Assembly (NCBI GenBank): GCA_002722175.1 | Contig: PBKU01000057.1 | Coordinates: forward strand, 36,596 to 100,595 | Direction of reading: 5' to 3' | Source of the DNA: Magnetovibrio sp. | Lineage (GTDB): Bacteria; Pseudomonadota; Alphaproteobacteria; Rhodospirillales; Casp-alpha2 | DNA length: 64,000 nucleotides | In this document: one piece after another, positions 27,928 through 37,298 of the stretch | How positions within the stretch are numbered: position 1 is the stretch's first letter | Layout of the letters: every line of letters starts with the position of its first letter | Program-made: the position numbers and the translations under genes | Notes under the pieces: model-generated | Told to the model about the DNA's origin: nothing | Database searches by the model: none | Seen by the model: only the letters and a program-made list of their open reading frames with translations

Positions 27928-28070
27928 AGCATACTCCTAAAAAAGTTATGGGTCTTGTTCTAACAGGTTGACACAATGGAAGCTAGTCCCCTATTAGGGC
28001 TCCTTGACTTGACAAGCGGGATCCTACGCGCACATTTATATTTTTCTATTAATATTGAGGGCCATTACTA

Positions 28071-28619
28071 ATGATTACTAAAAATAGCCCCACGTGGCAC
28101 GCAACAACAATTCTAGCAATCCGAAAAGACGATCAGGTGGTCATTTCTGGAGATGGTCAAGTGAGCTTTGGTGACACTATCATAAAAAAGAATGCCAGAA
28201 AAGTTAGGCGTTTGGGTGGCGGAGAAGTAATTGCTGGCTTTGCTGGAGCAACAGCTGACGCTTTTACTCTATTTGAACGACTAGAAAATAAGTTAGAACA
28301 ATATCCAGCACAACTTACTAGGGCCTGCGTTGAGTTAGCAAAGGACTGGCGAACAGATCGCTATTTAAGAAGACTAGAGGCGATGATGGCTGTCGCAGAC
28401 AAAAATGTCTCTCTTGTTATTACTGGAACAGGAGATGTTCTGGAGCCGGAAGACGGTCTTATTGGGATCGGTTCTGGCGGTAATTACGCCCTAGCAGCAG
28501 CAAGGGCGCTTATCGATAGAGAGGATCTAAATGCCGAGGATATCGCCCGAAAAGCAATTGAGATTGCAGCAGAAATTTGCGTTTATACGAATAACAATTA
28601 TGTGGTTGAAATATTATGA
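28071..28619 (+). CDS. hslV: ATP-dependent protease subunit HslV
   Basis: Proteasome-like peptidase of HslVU (ClpQY). The 182-residue protein has a short propeptide of 11 residues before the catalytic Thr in [11 protein letters not shown], then [38 protein letters not shown] and the C-terminal IYTN-like VYTNNN. It is joined to hslU by an ATGA overlap. Confidence 0.98.
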   Translation: MITKNSPTWHATTILAIRKDDQVVISGDGQVSFGDTIIKKNARKVRRLGGGEVIAGFAGATADAFTLFERLENKLEQYPAQLTRACVELAKDWRTDRYLRRLEAMMAVADKNVSLVITGTGDVLEPEDGLIGIGSGGNYALAAARALIDREDLNAEDIARKAIEIAAEICVYTNNNYVVEIL

Positions 28620-29926
28620 GTAGTTTTACACCCCGCGAAATCGTGTCAGAACTAGACCGACATATCGTTGGCCAAAAATCTGCAAAAAAAGCCGTAGCGA
28701 TCGCGCTTAGAAACCGGTGGCGGCGTCAACAGTTAGATGATTCTTTAAAAGAAGAAGTTTTGCCCAAGAATATCTTAATGATCGGACCAACTGGTGTGGG
28801 AAAAACTGAAATCGCTCGACGTTTGGCAAAACTAGCACAAGCCCCGTTTATAAAAGTAGAGGCGACTAAATTTACAGAAGTAGGGTATGTTGGTCGAGAC
28901 GTTGACCAAATTATAAGGGATCTTCTAGAAAATGCTATTCATTTAACTCGTGACCGTATGCGGAAAACTGTAGAAGCTAAAGCTGAATTAAATGCGGAAG
29001 AACGTGTTATAGATGCGCTGGTTGGCGAAAGTGCCTCTCAATCAACAAGGGACAGCTTTCGACAAAAACTAAGAGCGGGAGAGCTTGATGAAAAAGAAAT
29101 AGAGATCGAACTTGCTGATCCAACAGGAACAAATATGCCTACTATAGACATACCAGGAATGCCTGGTGCACAAATGGGTATGCTGAATTTAACAGATATC
29201 CTTGGAAAGGGCTTCAATGCTCCCAAAAAAAAGAAGATCTTTTCTGTCTGTAACTCGTATGGTGTCTTGTTAAAAGAAGAAAGTGATAAACTTGTTGACG
29301 ATGATAATGTCATTGCAGATGCTGTTGCCGCAGTTGAAAACAATGGAATTGTATTCCTAGACGAAGTTGATAAAATTGCCGCTCGTGCCGATCGGCACGG
29401 TGCAGATGTTAGCCGAGAGGGCGTACAGCGTGATCTGCTGCCGTTAATTGAAGGCACAACTGTCTCCACGAAACATGGGCCCGTGAATACCGACCACATA
29501 TTATTTATTGCGTCTGGCGCTTTTCATGTTTCAAAACCATCTGACATGTTACCTGAGCTCCAGGGACGTCTGCCAATCCGTGTTGAACTAAAGGTGTTAA
29601 CCCGGGATGACTTTATTTGTATTTTAACCGAGCCTGAGGCTAGCTTAATCAAACAATACACAGCACTAATGGCCGTTGAAAATGTAAAGCTAGAGTTTAC
29701 AGAAAAAGGCATCATGACTGTTGCTGATTTAGCCGTTGAAATAAATGACGGCGTTGAAAACATCGGCGCAAGGCGACTACATACTGTTCTTGAGCGTGTT
29801 TTAGAAGAAATAAGTTTTTCTGCTTCAGAAAGAGACGGCGAAACAATAATTGTTGATGAAAATTATGTTCACCAAAAGGTCTCCGATCTCGCTAAAAATG
29901 CCGATTTAAGAAAATTTATTTTATAA
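28616..29926 (+). CDS. hslU: ATP-dependent protease ATPase subunit HslU
   Basis: AAA+ unfoldase feeding substrates to HslV. 436 residues with [16 protein letters not shown], Walker [16 protein letters not shown] near residue 57, the pore motif region [17 protein letters not shown], an I-domain (about 110-235), Walker [12 protein letters not shown] and sensor/arginine-finger regions [11 protein letters not shown] and [16 protein letters not shown] small hairpin GTGCT/AGCAC follows at 29934-29948. Confidence 0.98.
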   Translation: MSSFTPREIVSELDRHIVGQKSAKKAVAIALRNRWRRQQLDDSLKEEVLPKNILMIGPTGVGKTEIARRLAKLAQAPFIKVEATKFTEVGYVGRDVDQIIRDLLENAIHLTRDRMRKTVEAKAELNAEERVIDALVGESASQSTRDSFRQKLRAGELDEKEIEIELADPTGTNMPTIDIPGMPGAQMGMLNLTDILGKGFNAPKKKKIFSVCNSYGVLLKEESDKLVDDDNVIADAVAAVENNGIVFLDEVDKIAARADRHGADVSREGVQRDLLPLIEGTTVSTKHGPVNTDHILFIASGAFHVSKPSDMLPELQGRLPIRVELKVLTRDDFICILTEPEASLIKQYTALMAVENVKLEFTEKGIMTVADLAVEINDGVENIGARRLHTVLERVLEEISFSASERDGETIIVDENYVHQKVSDLAKNADLRKFIL

Positions 29927-29993
29927 ACCTCCTGTGCTTTGTTAGCACTGAAATTAAAATATCTCGCATATACTCTAACACTCACTTGATACA

Positions 29994-30374
29994 CTAATGA
30001 GTAGGACCCCTCAATTCCCCTGTACGAAGCTGAATCTCAGCCAATATCCAATCAAGGGTCTCTTCATCAATATACTTGATTTTCTTTGCTAGAATATTAG
30101 CTAATTCTGTGGCCTTTGGATTTAAACCAGCTGTGTTAACAATAGCCTTGGGATGGGAAATCTCTGCTAGATTTTTCAATTCTTCTGCTTCATCCCACAT
30201 TAAATCAAAATACCCACAAATTTGTGCAACTAATCCAGAACTTGGGCTGCCTCGATGTCCATGCTCTAAAGCTGAAAAGTACGCTGCTGTTACCCCAAGA
30301 TCTCTGGCCATTAATTTTAGCGATATACCTCGCTTAGCTCTATGATCACGGATTTTTTGGCCAAATGGAGTCAT
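29994..30374 (-). CDS. XRE-family helix-turn-helix regulator
   Basis: A 126-residue DNA-binding protein. Residues 4-70 form an XRE helix-turn-helix (IRDHRAKRGISLKLMARDLGVTAAYFSALEHGHRGSPSSGLVAQIC), extended by a helical C-terminus. Similar small regulators lie beside smr and hslU in many alphaproteobacteria; their targets are not known. It is on the same strand as, and 25 bases downstream of, the Smr gene. Confidence 0.82.
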   Translation of the reverse strand: MTPFGQKIRDHRAKRGISLKLMARDLGVTAAYFSALEHGHRGSPSSGLVAQICGYFDLMWDEAEELKNLAEISHPKAIVNTAGLNPKATELANILAKKIKYIDEETLDWILAEIQLRTGELRGPTH

Positions 30375-30399
30375 GGATTAATTTTAATCCCCCTTTGTT

Positions 30400-30942
30400 C
30401 TAATAGCTACTAAGTTTTTTGCGACGCAATGCAACATAAAAAGCTCCATCACCCCCATTCTTGGGGTGAGCATATGAATAAGCCCGAACAAATTGGTTAA
30501 TTGGATATTCACTTAACCACGACGGCAAAGAGTCTCTTAATACGCCCGGCTTGTTGCGCCCCTTTCCTGTAATTACAAGTACTAATTGCCCGTCTAGATC
30601 TCTATGTTTAAATAAAAATCTTTCAAGGCAAGATCTGGCTTCATTTTGAGTAAGTCCATGGAGATCTAGTTTTGCTGTAAATCGCATTAGCCCCTTCCCA
30701 ATTCGGGCCTTTGTTCGTTTATCTAGATTAGTTACATGGTAAGTGCTACTGTCACGAGAACGCTGATTTTGTGTGCTTAAAATTGGCGATTTAGTCCGTT
30801 TTTGAACAACTTTCTCTTGCCCATTACCTAATGTAAAATCATTGTGGTCCTGTCTTTTATGTTGATCGCGGATTGGCTTTACACTTTTCATTGCTGACTT
30901 AAATATTAACCGCTCAGCTTCTTCTAAGTCCCGGGTGCTCAC
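30400..30942 (-). CDS. Smr-domain protein
   Basis: A protein with a C-terminal Smr domain, a putative DNA or RNA nuclease domain related to the MutS2 tail. Visible: KLDLHGLTQNEARSCLERFL, ITGKGRNKPGVLRDSLPSWL and VRAYSYAHPKNGGDGAFYVALRRK. I prefer the GTG at 30942, giving 180 residues beginning VSTRDLEEAERLIF, which resembles family starts; the frame also runs to an ATG at 30990 through a Phe-rich stretch encoded by a T-run. The role in this group is unknown. Confidence 0.82.
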   Translation of the reverse strand: MSTRDLEEAERLIFKSAMKSVKPIRDQHKRQDHNDFTLGNGQEKVVQKRTKSPILSTQNQRSRDSSTYHVTNLDKRTKARIGKGLMRFTAKLDLHGLTQNEARSCLERFLFKHRDLDGQLVLVITGKGRNKPGVLRDSLPSWLSEYPINQFVRAYSYAHPKNGGDGAFYVALRRKKLSSY

Positions 30943-31173
30943 GTTTCTCTGCCTATAGTTTTCAATTGAAAAAAAAAATCTAAAAATCATTGCATTAATC
31001 TACTACGTAATGTTTAGCTTAAAGTATTTTCTTAAAAACTTCTATTTTTGTATTTGGTAACAAATGAGATTTGCAATTTTGCTTGCCCAAAAACACCAAT
31101 TAGTTCATTCCGCATTTTAGTGTAGTATGCTATAATTTATACAAGACTACTATTTAATATAGATGGAACCATC

Positions 31174-32319
31174 ATGGCAATTGTAACCACAATCGAAGAT
31201 TTGCGCTTATTAGCAAAAAAGAGAGTACCGCGCATGTTTTTTGATTATATCTCATCGGGTTCCTGGACGGAAACCACACTAAAAATCAACACTACGGATT
31301 TTGAAAAAATCTTTTTCCGCCAACGTGTGGCTGTAGATATGTCAAACCGCGACACATCTGGCTATATGGCGAGCGAGCCCGTGACCATGCCTTTGGCTTT
31401 AGCCCCTACTGGCCTAACAGGAATGGTTTATGCAAATGGCGAAATTCTTGTAGCAAAGGCAGCAAATAAATTCGGTGTTCCTTTCACTCTATCAACCATG
31501 TCGATTTGCTCTATCGAGGATGTTGCTAACAACTCCTCCTCACCGTTTTGGTTCCAACTTTACGCAATGCGTGACCGGGCTTTTTCAAAAGCACTAGTCG
31601 ATAGGGCTAAGGCAGCTGAATGTTCTGCCTTAATGCTTACACTTGACCTGCAACTTTTAGGACAGCGGCACTGTGATATCAAGAATGGTTTATCTACCCC
31701 TCCAAAGCTAAAATTACGAAATATTTTTGATTTAATGCATCGCCCTCGTTGGTGCATCAATATGCTAGGAACCAAAAACCGACAATTTGGGAATATTGTT
31801 GGACACGTAAAAGGTATAACAGACATGTCATCGTTAGCTGCGTGGACCACAGAGCAGTTTGATTTAAAACTCACCTGGGAAGATGTCGCGCGTATACGTG
31901 ATTGGTGGGACGGAAAATTTTTTGTTAAGGGGATTATGGATCCTGAGGATGCGGTAAATGCTGTAAATATTGGAGCGGATGTAATTATCGTGTCAAATCA
32001 CGGCGGACGGCAGCTAGACGGAGTAGAATCTACAATTAGCACGTTACCGAAAATTATAGACGCTGTTGGCAACCAGGGTGAAGTATGGATTGATGGGGGC
32101 ATCACGAAGGGCCAGGACTTATTAAAGGCAATGGCCTTGGGCGCTCGGGGAGGTCTCATCGGACGGGCGTTTCTATTTGGGCTTGGTGCTTTGGGTGAAA
32201 AAGGGGTTACCAAATCGCTAGAAATAATTCATAAAGAATTGGATATGACCATGGCTCTATGTGGGCATCGAAAACTGGAAAATGTTGATAGATCTATTCT
32301 TAGTAAATGCCCGTTTTAA
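31174..32319 (+). CDS. FMN-dependent alpha-hydroxy-acid oxidase/dehydrogenase
   Basis: A 381-residue TIM-barrel flavoprotein of the L-lactate dehydrogenase/glycolate oxidase family. Evidence: RVPRMFFDYISSGSWTETTL at the N-terminus, LALAPTGLTGMVYANGE, PFWFQLYAMRDR, the catalytic His in SNHGGRQLDG near 276 and the FMN phosphate region DGGITKGQDLLKAMALGARG. In the last motif most relatives have Arg where Thr-Lys stands here (usually DGGIRxG), so cofactor contacts may differ. It is a lone rightward gene between two leftward blocks (smr and mltA) that are usually closer together. The hydroxy acid oxidised is unknown. Confidence 0.87.
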   Translation: MAIVTTIEDLRLLAKKRVPRMFFDYISSGSWTETTLKINTTDFEKIFFRQRVAVDMSNRDTSGYMASEPVTMPLALAPTGLTGMVYANGEILVAKAANKFGVPFTLSTMSICSIEDVANNSSSPFWFQLYAMRDRAFSKALVDRAKAAECSALMLTLDLQLLGQRHCDIKNGLSTPPKLKLRNIFDLMHRPRWCINMLGTKNRQFGNIVGHVKGITDMSSLAAWTTEQFDLKLTWEDVARIRDWWDGKFFVKGIMDPEDAVNAVNIGADVIIVSNHGGRQLDGVESTISTLPKIIDAVGNQGEVWIDGGITKGQDLLKAMALGARGGLIGRAFLFGLGALGEKGVTKSLEIIHKELDMTMALCGHRKLENVDRSILSKCPF

Positions 32320-32355
32320 TAATTGGTTGCACTTGAAACCTCCCCGGATACAAAG

Positions 32356-33561
32356 TCACAAAAATTCTGCTCTCTCATTGATCGGAAGTAATAAAAAGTA
32401 ACGACCCTTAGTGCGCATAGTTCCTGCGGCTTTTTCAGCCCTTGCTCCCTTACCCCAGAATATATCCCCACGAATAGGCCCTTTAATAGCGCTACCGGTA
32501 TCTTGCGCTACAAACAATCGGCGCAACTTCTTCTCAGAATCAAGGGGGTCTTGTGTATCTAACCAAATTGGAACCCCAAGCGGGATAAAACTCTGGTCTA
32601 CGGCCATGCTTCGCATGGGGGTTAGGGGAATGTTTTGTGCGCCAATAGGGCTGTCTTCTTGGATAACACGAAAAAAAATAAATGAGCGATTACGCTGCAT
32701 TACCGCCTGGCCGGATATGGGGTTTGAACGCAACCAAACTTTAAGGTTCGGCATATTTACATCCCGTAATTTCAGTTCTCCCATACCTACAAGTATTCGC
32801 CCAATTGACGTGTAGGCATGTCCATTGCTGCCTGAATAGCCTACACGAATATGCGAACCATCTGATAATAAGATCCGTCCCGAACCTTGAATGTGAAGAA
32901 AAAAAGCATCAATTTGGCTATCAACCCAAAGTATTTCCAGGCCTCGGCCCGATAGCGCACCGTTTTCTATTGCGTTCCGGTCATAATAAGGCATTAGTTT
33001 TTCTTCTTCTAGTCGCCCAATTATTTTCTGGCCAGTCCATTTTTTGTTAAAACCGCCCAAATCAACAGTTACCAAATCCTTAGGAAGTGAAAATAAAGGG
33101 ATTTTATATCTTACGTCCGGACTCCAAGAGCCCTTTAAAACAGGTTCATAATAACCGGTAAATAGGCCGGTGTCAGTTTGATCGTTCAGCACTAAAAAAG
33201 CTGAAAATTGTTTTTCAAAAAAGTATTTCGCGTCAACGTTATTGCCAGGTCGTACACGCGTTGCTGATTCGCAAACGTCTGTCCACTCCGCAATTTTTCC
33301 CATAAATGCGTGGGACCCAAAAAATTTGTTAGGCTCTTTCTTTTTTATAACGCTACACGATTGTAAAAAAACATTTAAAGCCTCAGCGTGGTTATCACCA
33401 TTCCAGCCAGGCAAGTTTTCAAATGTTATTGGTTTCAGGTTTAGCCAATATTCAGGTTTTTTTTTGGTTAGAGGGTCTACCTGGTGAAGCATTTCACAGC
33501 CCGCAGCACCAACAACTATAAACAACAACAAAAATTTAATGTAAAAAAAACTTCTGCTCAT
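32356..33561 (-). CDS. mltA: Membrane-bound lytic murein transglycosylase A
   Basis: MltA cleaves glycan strands to 1,6-anhydro-muropeptides in the periplasm, the substrates that AmpG imports. The 401-residue lipoprotein has a signal with lipobox Cys (VVGAAGC), FTGYYEPVLKG, VDSQIDAFFLHIQGSGRILLSDGS and the catalytic 3D-type end AQDTGSAIKGPIRGDIFWGKG. It starts in an ATGA overlap with the upstream Tim44-domain gene. Confidence 0.96.
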   Translation of the reverse strand: MSRSFFYIKFLLLFIVVGAAGCEMLHQVDPLTKKKPEYWLNLKPITFENLPGWNGDNHAEALNVFLQSCSVIKKKEPNKFFGSHAFMGKIAEWTDVCESATRVRPGNNVDAKYFFEKQFSAFLVLNDQTDTGLFTGYYEPVLKGSWSPDVRYKIPLFSLPKDLVTVDLGGFNKKWTGQKIIGRLEEEKLMPYYDRNAIENGALSGRGLEILWVDSQIDAFFLHIQGSGRILLSDGSHIRVGYSGSNGHAYTSIGRILVGMGELKLRDVNMPNLKVWLRSNPISGQAVMQRNRSFIFFRVIQEDSPIGAQNIPLTPMRSMAVDQSFIPLGVPIWLDTQDPLDSEKKLRRLFVAQDTGSAIKGPIRGDIFWGKGARAEKAAGTMRTKGRYFLLLPINERAEFL

Positions 33562-34214
33562 TCCGGGCTTTTAGTTTGAACTAAAGTCCAATTCGGATCT
33601 TTAGCAGTTGTCTTTCGGGCAAAGGTCCAAAAGTCTGTAACCGAGACTTCTCTATTGGCATCTCCTTCAATAGCTTCCCCTTTTTCGTCACGTACTGCGT
33701 TTATTTGTTGGCTTTTAAACTCAACCGTTATAAACGCGATCTTATTCTCAACATATATTTCTACTATTTCCGCTTTATCTATGCGAATTAGAACATCTAC
33801 CAACTTTTGTTTGGATCCCTCTATACTTTCAATTGCGGACTTAAACTGGTTCAACACTTCTTCACTTAAAAGTGTTTGAAGAGCTTCGAGATCATGGTTT
33901 GAATAGGCCTTTAAAACAATTTCAAATGCTGTACATGCTCCTTCCACAAACTGTTGTTGGCTAAATTCTGGATCAAGTTTTTTCAGTATTTGAAGGCCCT
34001 GTTTTTGTTCTTTCGCTGTTACCAGATTATCTGCATCGATATATTCTTCTTCAGCTTTCCGATCTTCAACTGAGTCAGAAAGTTGAAACAGATTGTTATT
34101 TCCACTATTTTCATGCCCATCACGCCGGCCTAGGGCATTTCGTAATCTAGCCACTAAGAAAAGTGCAATAACTGCTAAAAGTATAATATCTAAAAACTGA
34201 AAACCACCGCTCAT
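33558..34214 (-). CDS. Tim44/TimA-domain membrane protein
   Basis: A 218-residue protein with one N-terminal membrane helix (LDIILLAVIALFLVARLRNALG) and a C-terminal Tim44-like domain (FVEGACTAFEIVLKAYSNHDLEALQTLLSEEVLNQF to FWTFARKTTAKDPNWTLVQT). Alphaproteobacterial members are called TimA and are relatives of the mitochondrial import component Tim44; their bacterial role is not established. Its place directly before mltA is a conserved alphaproteobacterial pairing. Confidence 0.88.
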   Translation of the reverse strand: MSGGFQFLDIILLAVIALFLVARLRNALGRRDGHENSGNNNLFQLSDSVEDRKAEEEYIDADNLVTAKEQKQGLQILKKLDPEFSQQQFVEGACTAFEIVLKAYSNHDLEALQTLLSEEVLNQFKSAIESIEGSKQKLVDVLIRIDKAEIVEIYVENKIAFITVEFKSQQINAVRDEKGEAIEGDANREVSVTDFWTFARKTTAKDPNWTLVQTKSPE

Positions 34215-34590
34215 TCTTTATAAAACCCGTATTTTGGTTACCGTCAAAACCTTAAAGCTTTCAGAAACTAAAGTAAGGTAAGATAAAAAATACCGAAACT
34301 TTGTAATATATTTCGCAAGAAAGCCAGATAAATAATGGTGTAATACTTCTATATGTGCATGATAACAAATATTTGTGAACAACTTATTATAAAGTTAAAG
34401 CACTTTTTTTAAAAAAACACTAGATATACATTACAATTCACGCATCAAAATGGTATTAATTGACTTTTCCATCCAAAGCGTTTTAGTCCCACTAATGCGT
34501 AAATTCCAAAAGACCGCTATGCTAACAAAAAATTATATCGCTTCTAACTAATGTCAAAAACTTTACAATTTTTCCAAAGGTAAATCTGCA
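34215..34590. other. Intergenic region between timA and secB
   Basis: 376 AT-rich bases between divergent genes. It holds a T7A7 palindrome at 34404-34417 and should contain promoters for both sides, but I found no convincing -35/-10 pair, RNA gene or coding frame. Confidence 0.55.
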
Positions 34591-35106
34591 ATGACTGAAG
34601 ACGAAATAGTGTCTGAAACACCTAACGCGGCTGCAACCGGTAATTCTCCCAAACCACAAGAGATTAACTCAACATCTTTAATTATCAATGGACAGTATAT
34701 AAAAGAATTATCATTTGAAGTGCCTAATGCACCAAAAATTTTTCAAGATTTATCAAAAGCTACCCCAGATATCAAGATTAACGTTGATGTACAGGCCAAA
34801 AATATTGTAGAGAACAGCTATGAAGTTTTTTTAGAAATTTCTGCAAACTGTAATGTTAATAATGAGCAGGCTTTTGTTCTTGATTTAATTTATGCTGGCG
34901 TTTTCACGTTAAATATCAATTCTAGTATGCTTCAACCAACACTTCTTGTCGAGTGTCCCAAAATGCTGTTTCCTTTTGCTCGCAATATTATAGCTGATAT
35001 CTCGCGTGATGGAGGATTTCCCCCTATAATGTTGGCTCCTGTTGACTTTGATAAAATGTATAACAAAGAAATTGATAAATCAGAAACTGGTGGCAGCAAA
35101 GATTAG
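34591..35106 (+). CDS. secB: Protein-export chaperone SecB
   Basis: Cytosolic tetrameric chaperone that keeps presecretory proteins unfolded and hands them to SecA. The 171-residue protein shows LIINGQYIKELSFEVPNAP, VQAKNIVENSYEVFLEISANC, LDLIYAGVFTL and ARNIIADISRDGGFPPIMLAPVDFDKMY, all conserved. It has a short acidic N-terminal extension. AAAGG precedes the ATG by 11 bases. It diverges from timA and converges on dnaQ. Confidence 0.97.
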   Translation: MTEDEIVSETPNAAATGNSPKPQEINSTSLIINGQYIKELSFEVPNAPKIFQDLSKATPDIKINVDVQAKNIVENSYEVFLEISANCNVNNEQAFVLDLIYAGVFTLNINSSMLQPTLLVECPKMLFPFARNIIADISRDGGFPPIMLAPVDFDKMYNKEIDKSETGGSKD

Positions 35107-35146
35107 CAATATTTTGTTTTTAGGGATCTACTGCCTTCAAAGTAAT

Positions 35147-35827
35147 CTAGCTACGCCAAACGGGGTCATTTAGTTTATCAATAAAAACTTGATGGTTTTT
35201 TCTTTCTTGTACACTTGGAGCGTGCGCACGAGCAGGAAAAGCGTTTATTGAAGAGATGGGCGTCAAGTTGTCTAGGGTATCGGTCCGATTCTTATTTATA
35301 AGCTTCAAGTCCTTTTGTCGCCCGCCCTTCAACTCTAGATAAACCAAGGCTAGTAATTCAGCATCTTTTAAAGCACCATGAAATTTTCTCTCCGTTATAT
35401 CAATATTAAATCGCCGACACAAAGCATCAAGATTTACCTGGGCTCCTGGAAACATTTTTCGAGCCAATATCATTGTATCTACAACGCGGGCAAACGATAA
35501 AGAAGCTTGCCCTGATTTTGTAAATTCAAAATTGAGAAAATTTATATCAAAACTTGCATTATTAATAACTAATTGTGAATCACCTATAAACTCTAAAAAT
35601 GAAGCAACTACATCATCAAAAACCGGATATTTTATCAAAAACTCTGACGATATACCATGTATTTGATAAGCTTCATTTGGCATGTCCCTTTCTGGATTAA
35701 TATATTGTTTGTATATTTTGCCTGTAGGTAAAATATTTAAAAGCTCCACACAACCAATCTCGATAATGCGGTGGCCCTCTTGTGGGCTAAGACCCGTTGT
35801 TTCAATATCTAGTACAATCTCACGCAT
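35147..35827 (-). CDS. dnaQ: DNA polymerase III epsilon subunit
   Basis: 3'-5' proofreading exonuclease of the replicase. 226 residues with the three DEDDh exonuclease motifs: ExoI VLDIETTGLSPQEGHRIIEIG, ExoII VINNASFDINFLNFE and ExoIII HGALKDAELLALVYLEL. It overlaps the end of coaE by 8 bases. The order coaE-dnaQ with secB opposite is standard for alphaproteobacteria. Confidence 0.97.
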   Translation of the reverse strand: MREIVLDIETTGLSPQEGHRIIEIGCVELLNILPTGKIYKQYINPERDMPNEAYQIHGISSEFLIKYPVFDDVVASFLEFIGDSQLVINNASFDINFLNFEFTKSGQASLSFARVVDTMILARKMFPGAQVNLDALCRRFNIDITERKFHGALKDAELLALVYLELKGGRQKDLKLINKNRTDTLDNLTPISSINAFPARAHAPSVQERKNHQVFIDKLNDPVWRS

Positions 35828-36428
35828 TCTTAATGATCCCCTTCTTGCGAATTTTCGCTATAATTTGTTGTACTATTTTCAGACTGAAGCTTTTGCTTAA
35901 ACCAGAATGAATTATAAAATCTGACCGTTGGCATTTTTCCGAATTTGGAAGTTGATTTTTGCAGATAAACTTGAATTTTTCGAGTGTCATATTAGCTCGC
36001 CGCATTGCTCGACAATACTGTATAAAGGGTGGCGACGAAACGCAGGCCACAAAATCGTATTCGCTTTGTCTTTCTGTTTCAAAAAGGAGTGGAATTTCTA
36101 AAACAACTAGGTTTTGATGATCTCTATTCGCTTTTTTCAGAAATTTAATTTCTTTTGCTTTTACTAATGGGTGAAGAATACTTTCTAATGTGGTCAAGGC
36201 TTTTTTATCACTAAACACTAGATCACCAAGGGCTTTCCTATCTATAATTCCATCAAGTGCTACCCCGGGAAATGCTTGATTGACTGTAGAAACCGCACAT
36301 CCGCCTCGATTTAACATTTTATGTATTGTAGCATCTGCATCATATACGCGGACTCCCTGCCGCCGAAAGTGGGTCGCAGCCGTTGATTTTCCCATTGCTA
36401 TTGAACCTGTTAAACCAAGAGTAATCAT
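35820..36428 (-). CDS. coaE: Dephospho-CoA kinase
   Basis: Last step of CoA synthesis. 202 residues with P-loop GLTGSIAMGKSTAA, VYDADATIHKML, IDRKALGDLVFSD and LEIPLLFETERQSEYDFVACVSSPPFIQYCRAMRR. It is preceded by aroE with a four-base gap and overlaps dnaQ. Confidence 0.97.
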   Translation of the reverse strand: MITLGLTGSIAMGKSTAATHFRRQGVRVYDADATIHKMLNRGGCAVSTVNQAFPGVALDGIIDRKALGDLVFSDKKALTTLESILHPLVKAKEIKFLKKANRDHQNLVVLEIPLLFETERQSEYDFVACVSSPPFIQYCRAMRRANMTLEKFKFICKNQLPNSEKCQRSDFIIHSGLSKSFSLKIVQQIIAKIRKKGIIKNA

Positions 36429-36432
36429 AGCA

Positions 36433-37281
36433 TCAAATGGAACTTTTTTTTCCCAGCAGCACTGTCCTTAAATCCTTTGTTATGTGAGGCTCAGTTTTGT
36501 ACCAAGCAGTAAAACCTGGTACTGCTTGATGAATCAGCATCCCAAGACCATCAACTATTTTATTTCCTCTTTTGAGGGCGGCCTTTAATAGTGGCGTTTT
36601 TAATGGAGTATAGACAATATCTGTAACTATAGCGTCTTTTGGAAGGGCCTTAAGATCTATATCAAGTGGCGGCCTATTTTGCATGCCAAGTGGTGTGGCA
36701 TTGATTAATAACCCTGAATTTTCCAGGGATTTGTCTAACTGTTGCCACGGTAAAATGTTAATATTTTGACTAAATACCCTTGAGAATTGCTGCGCCTTTT
36801 CTATTGTTCTGTTGACAATACGAATTTCTTCCATACCCATGTCCAAAAGTGCTGCCACAACACTTCGCGCAGCCCCTCCTGCACCGATTACAACTGTTGG
36901 CCTTTTTTGATCCAACTTGGTTTGCAAACCAAACCGCAAATTGTCAATAAACCCGCTACTATCAGTATTATCGCCAATAATAGAGCCATTTTCTCGGATT
37001 ATCAAAGTATTTACAGCTTCAACTCGACGGGCTTTTTCCGTTGCTTCATCTACAATATTATAGGCAATTTCTTTATGAGGTATTGTAACGTTCGCCCCCG
37101 CGAATCCTAAAAGAGGAAGAGACCGAATGGCTTTTTCTAAATTTTCTGGTTGAGTTTCAATAGGAATATAAGCTCCGTCAATCTTGTAAAGCTTAAGCCA
37201 GTAATTGTGAAGTATTGGAGAAAGTGTATGTTTAATAGGCCATCCAATTACACCGGCAATTATCGCTTTTCCTGAAATCAA
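36433..37281 (-). CDS. aroE: Shikimate dehydrogenase (NADP+)
   Basis: Reduces 3-dehydroshikimate to shikimate in aromatic amino-acid synthesis. 282 residues: AGVIGWPIKHTLSPILHNYW at the substrate end, GANVTIPHKE with the catalytic Lys, NTDSSGF, the NADP motif VIGAGGAARSVVAAL near 130 and INATPLGMQ. The start is TTG with a strong GAGGAG seven bases upstream. Confidence 0.97.
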   Translation of the reverse strand: MISGKAIIAGVIGWPIKHTLSPILHNYWLKLYKIDGAYIPIETQPENLEKAIRSLPLLGFAGANVTIPHKEIAYNIVDEATEKARRVEAVNTLIIRENGSIIGDNTDSSGFIDNLRFGLQTKLDQKRPTVVIGAGGAARSVVAALLDMGMEEIRIVNRTIEKAQQFSRVFSQNINILPWQQLDKSLENSGLLINATPLGMQNRPPLDIDLKALPKDAIVTDIVYTPLKTPLLKAALKRGNKIVDGLGMLIHQAVPGFTAWYKTEPHITKDLRTVLLGKKSSI

Positions 37282-37298
37282 CTAGAATCTCCTCGATT

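Noticed and set aside
29038..29499. 153-residue frame opposite hslU
   Set aside because: Antisense shadow with low-complexity Ser runs; hslU is intact on the other strand.
29934..29948. Hairpin GTGCT/AGCAC after hslU as a terminator
   Set aside because: Only five pairs and no U-run in either direction.
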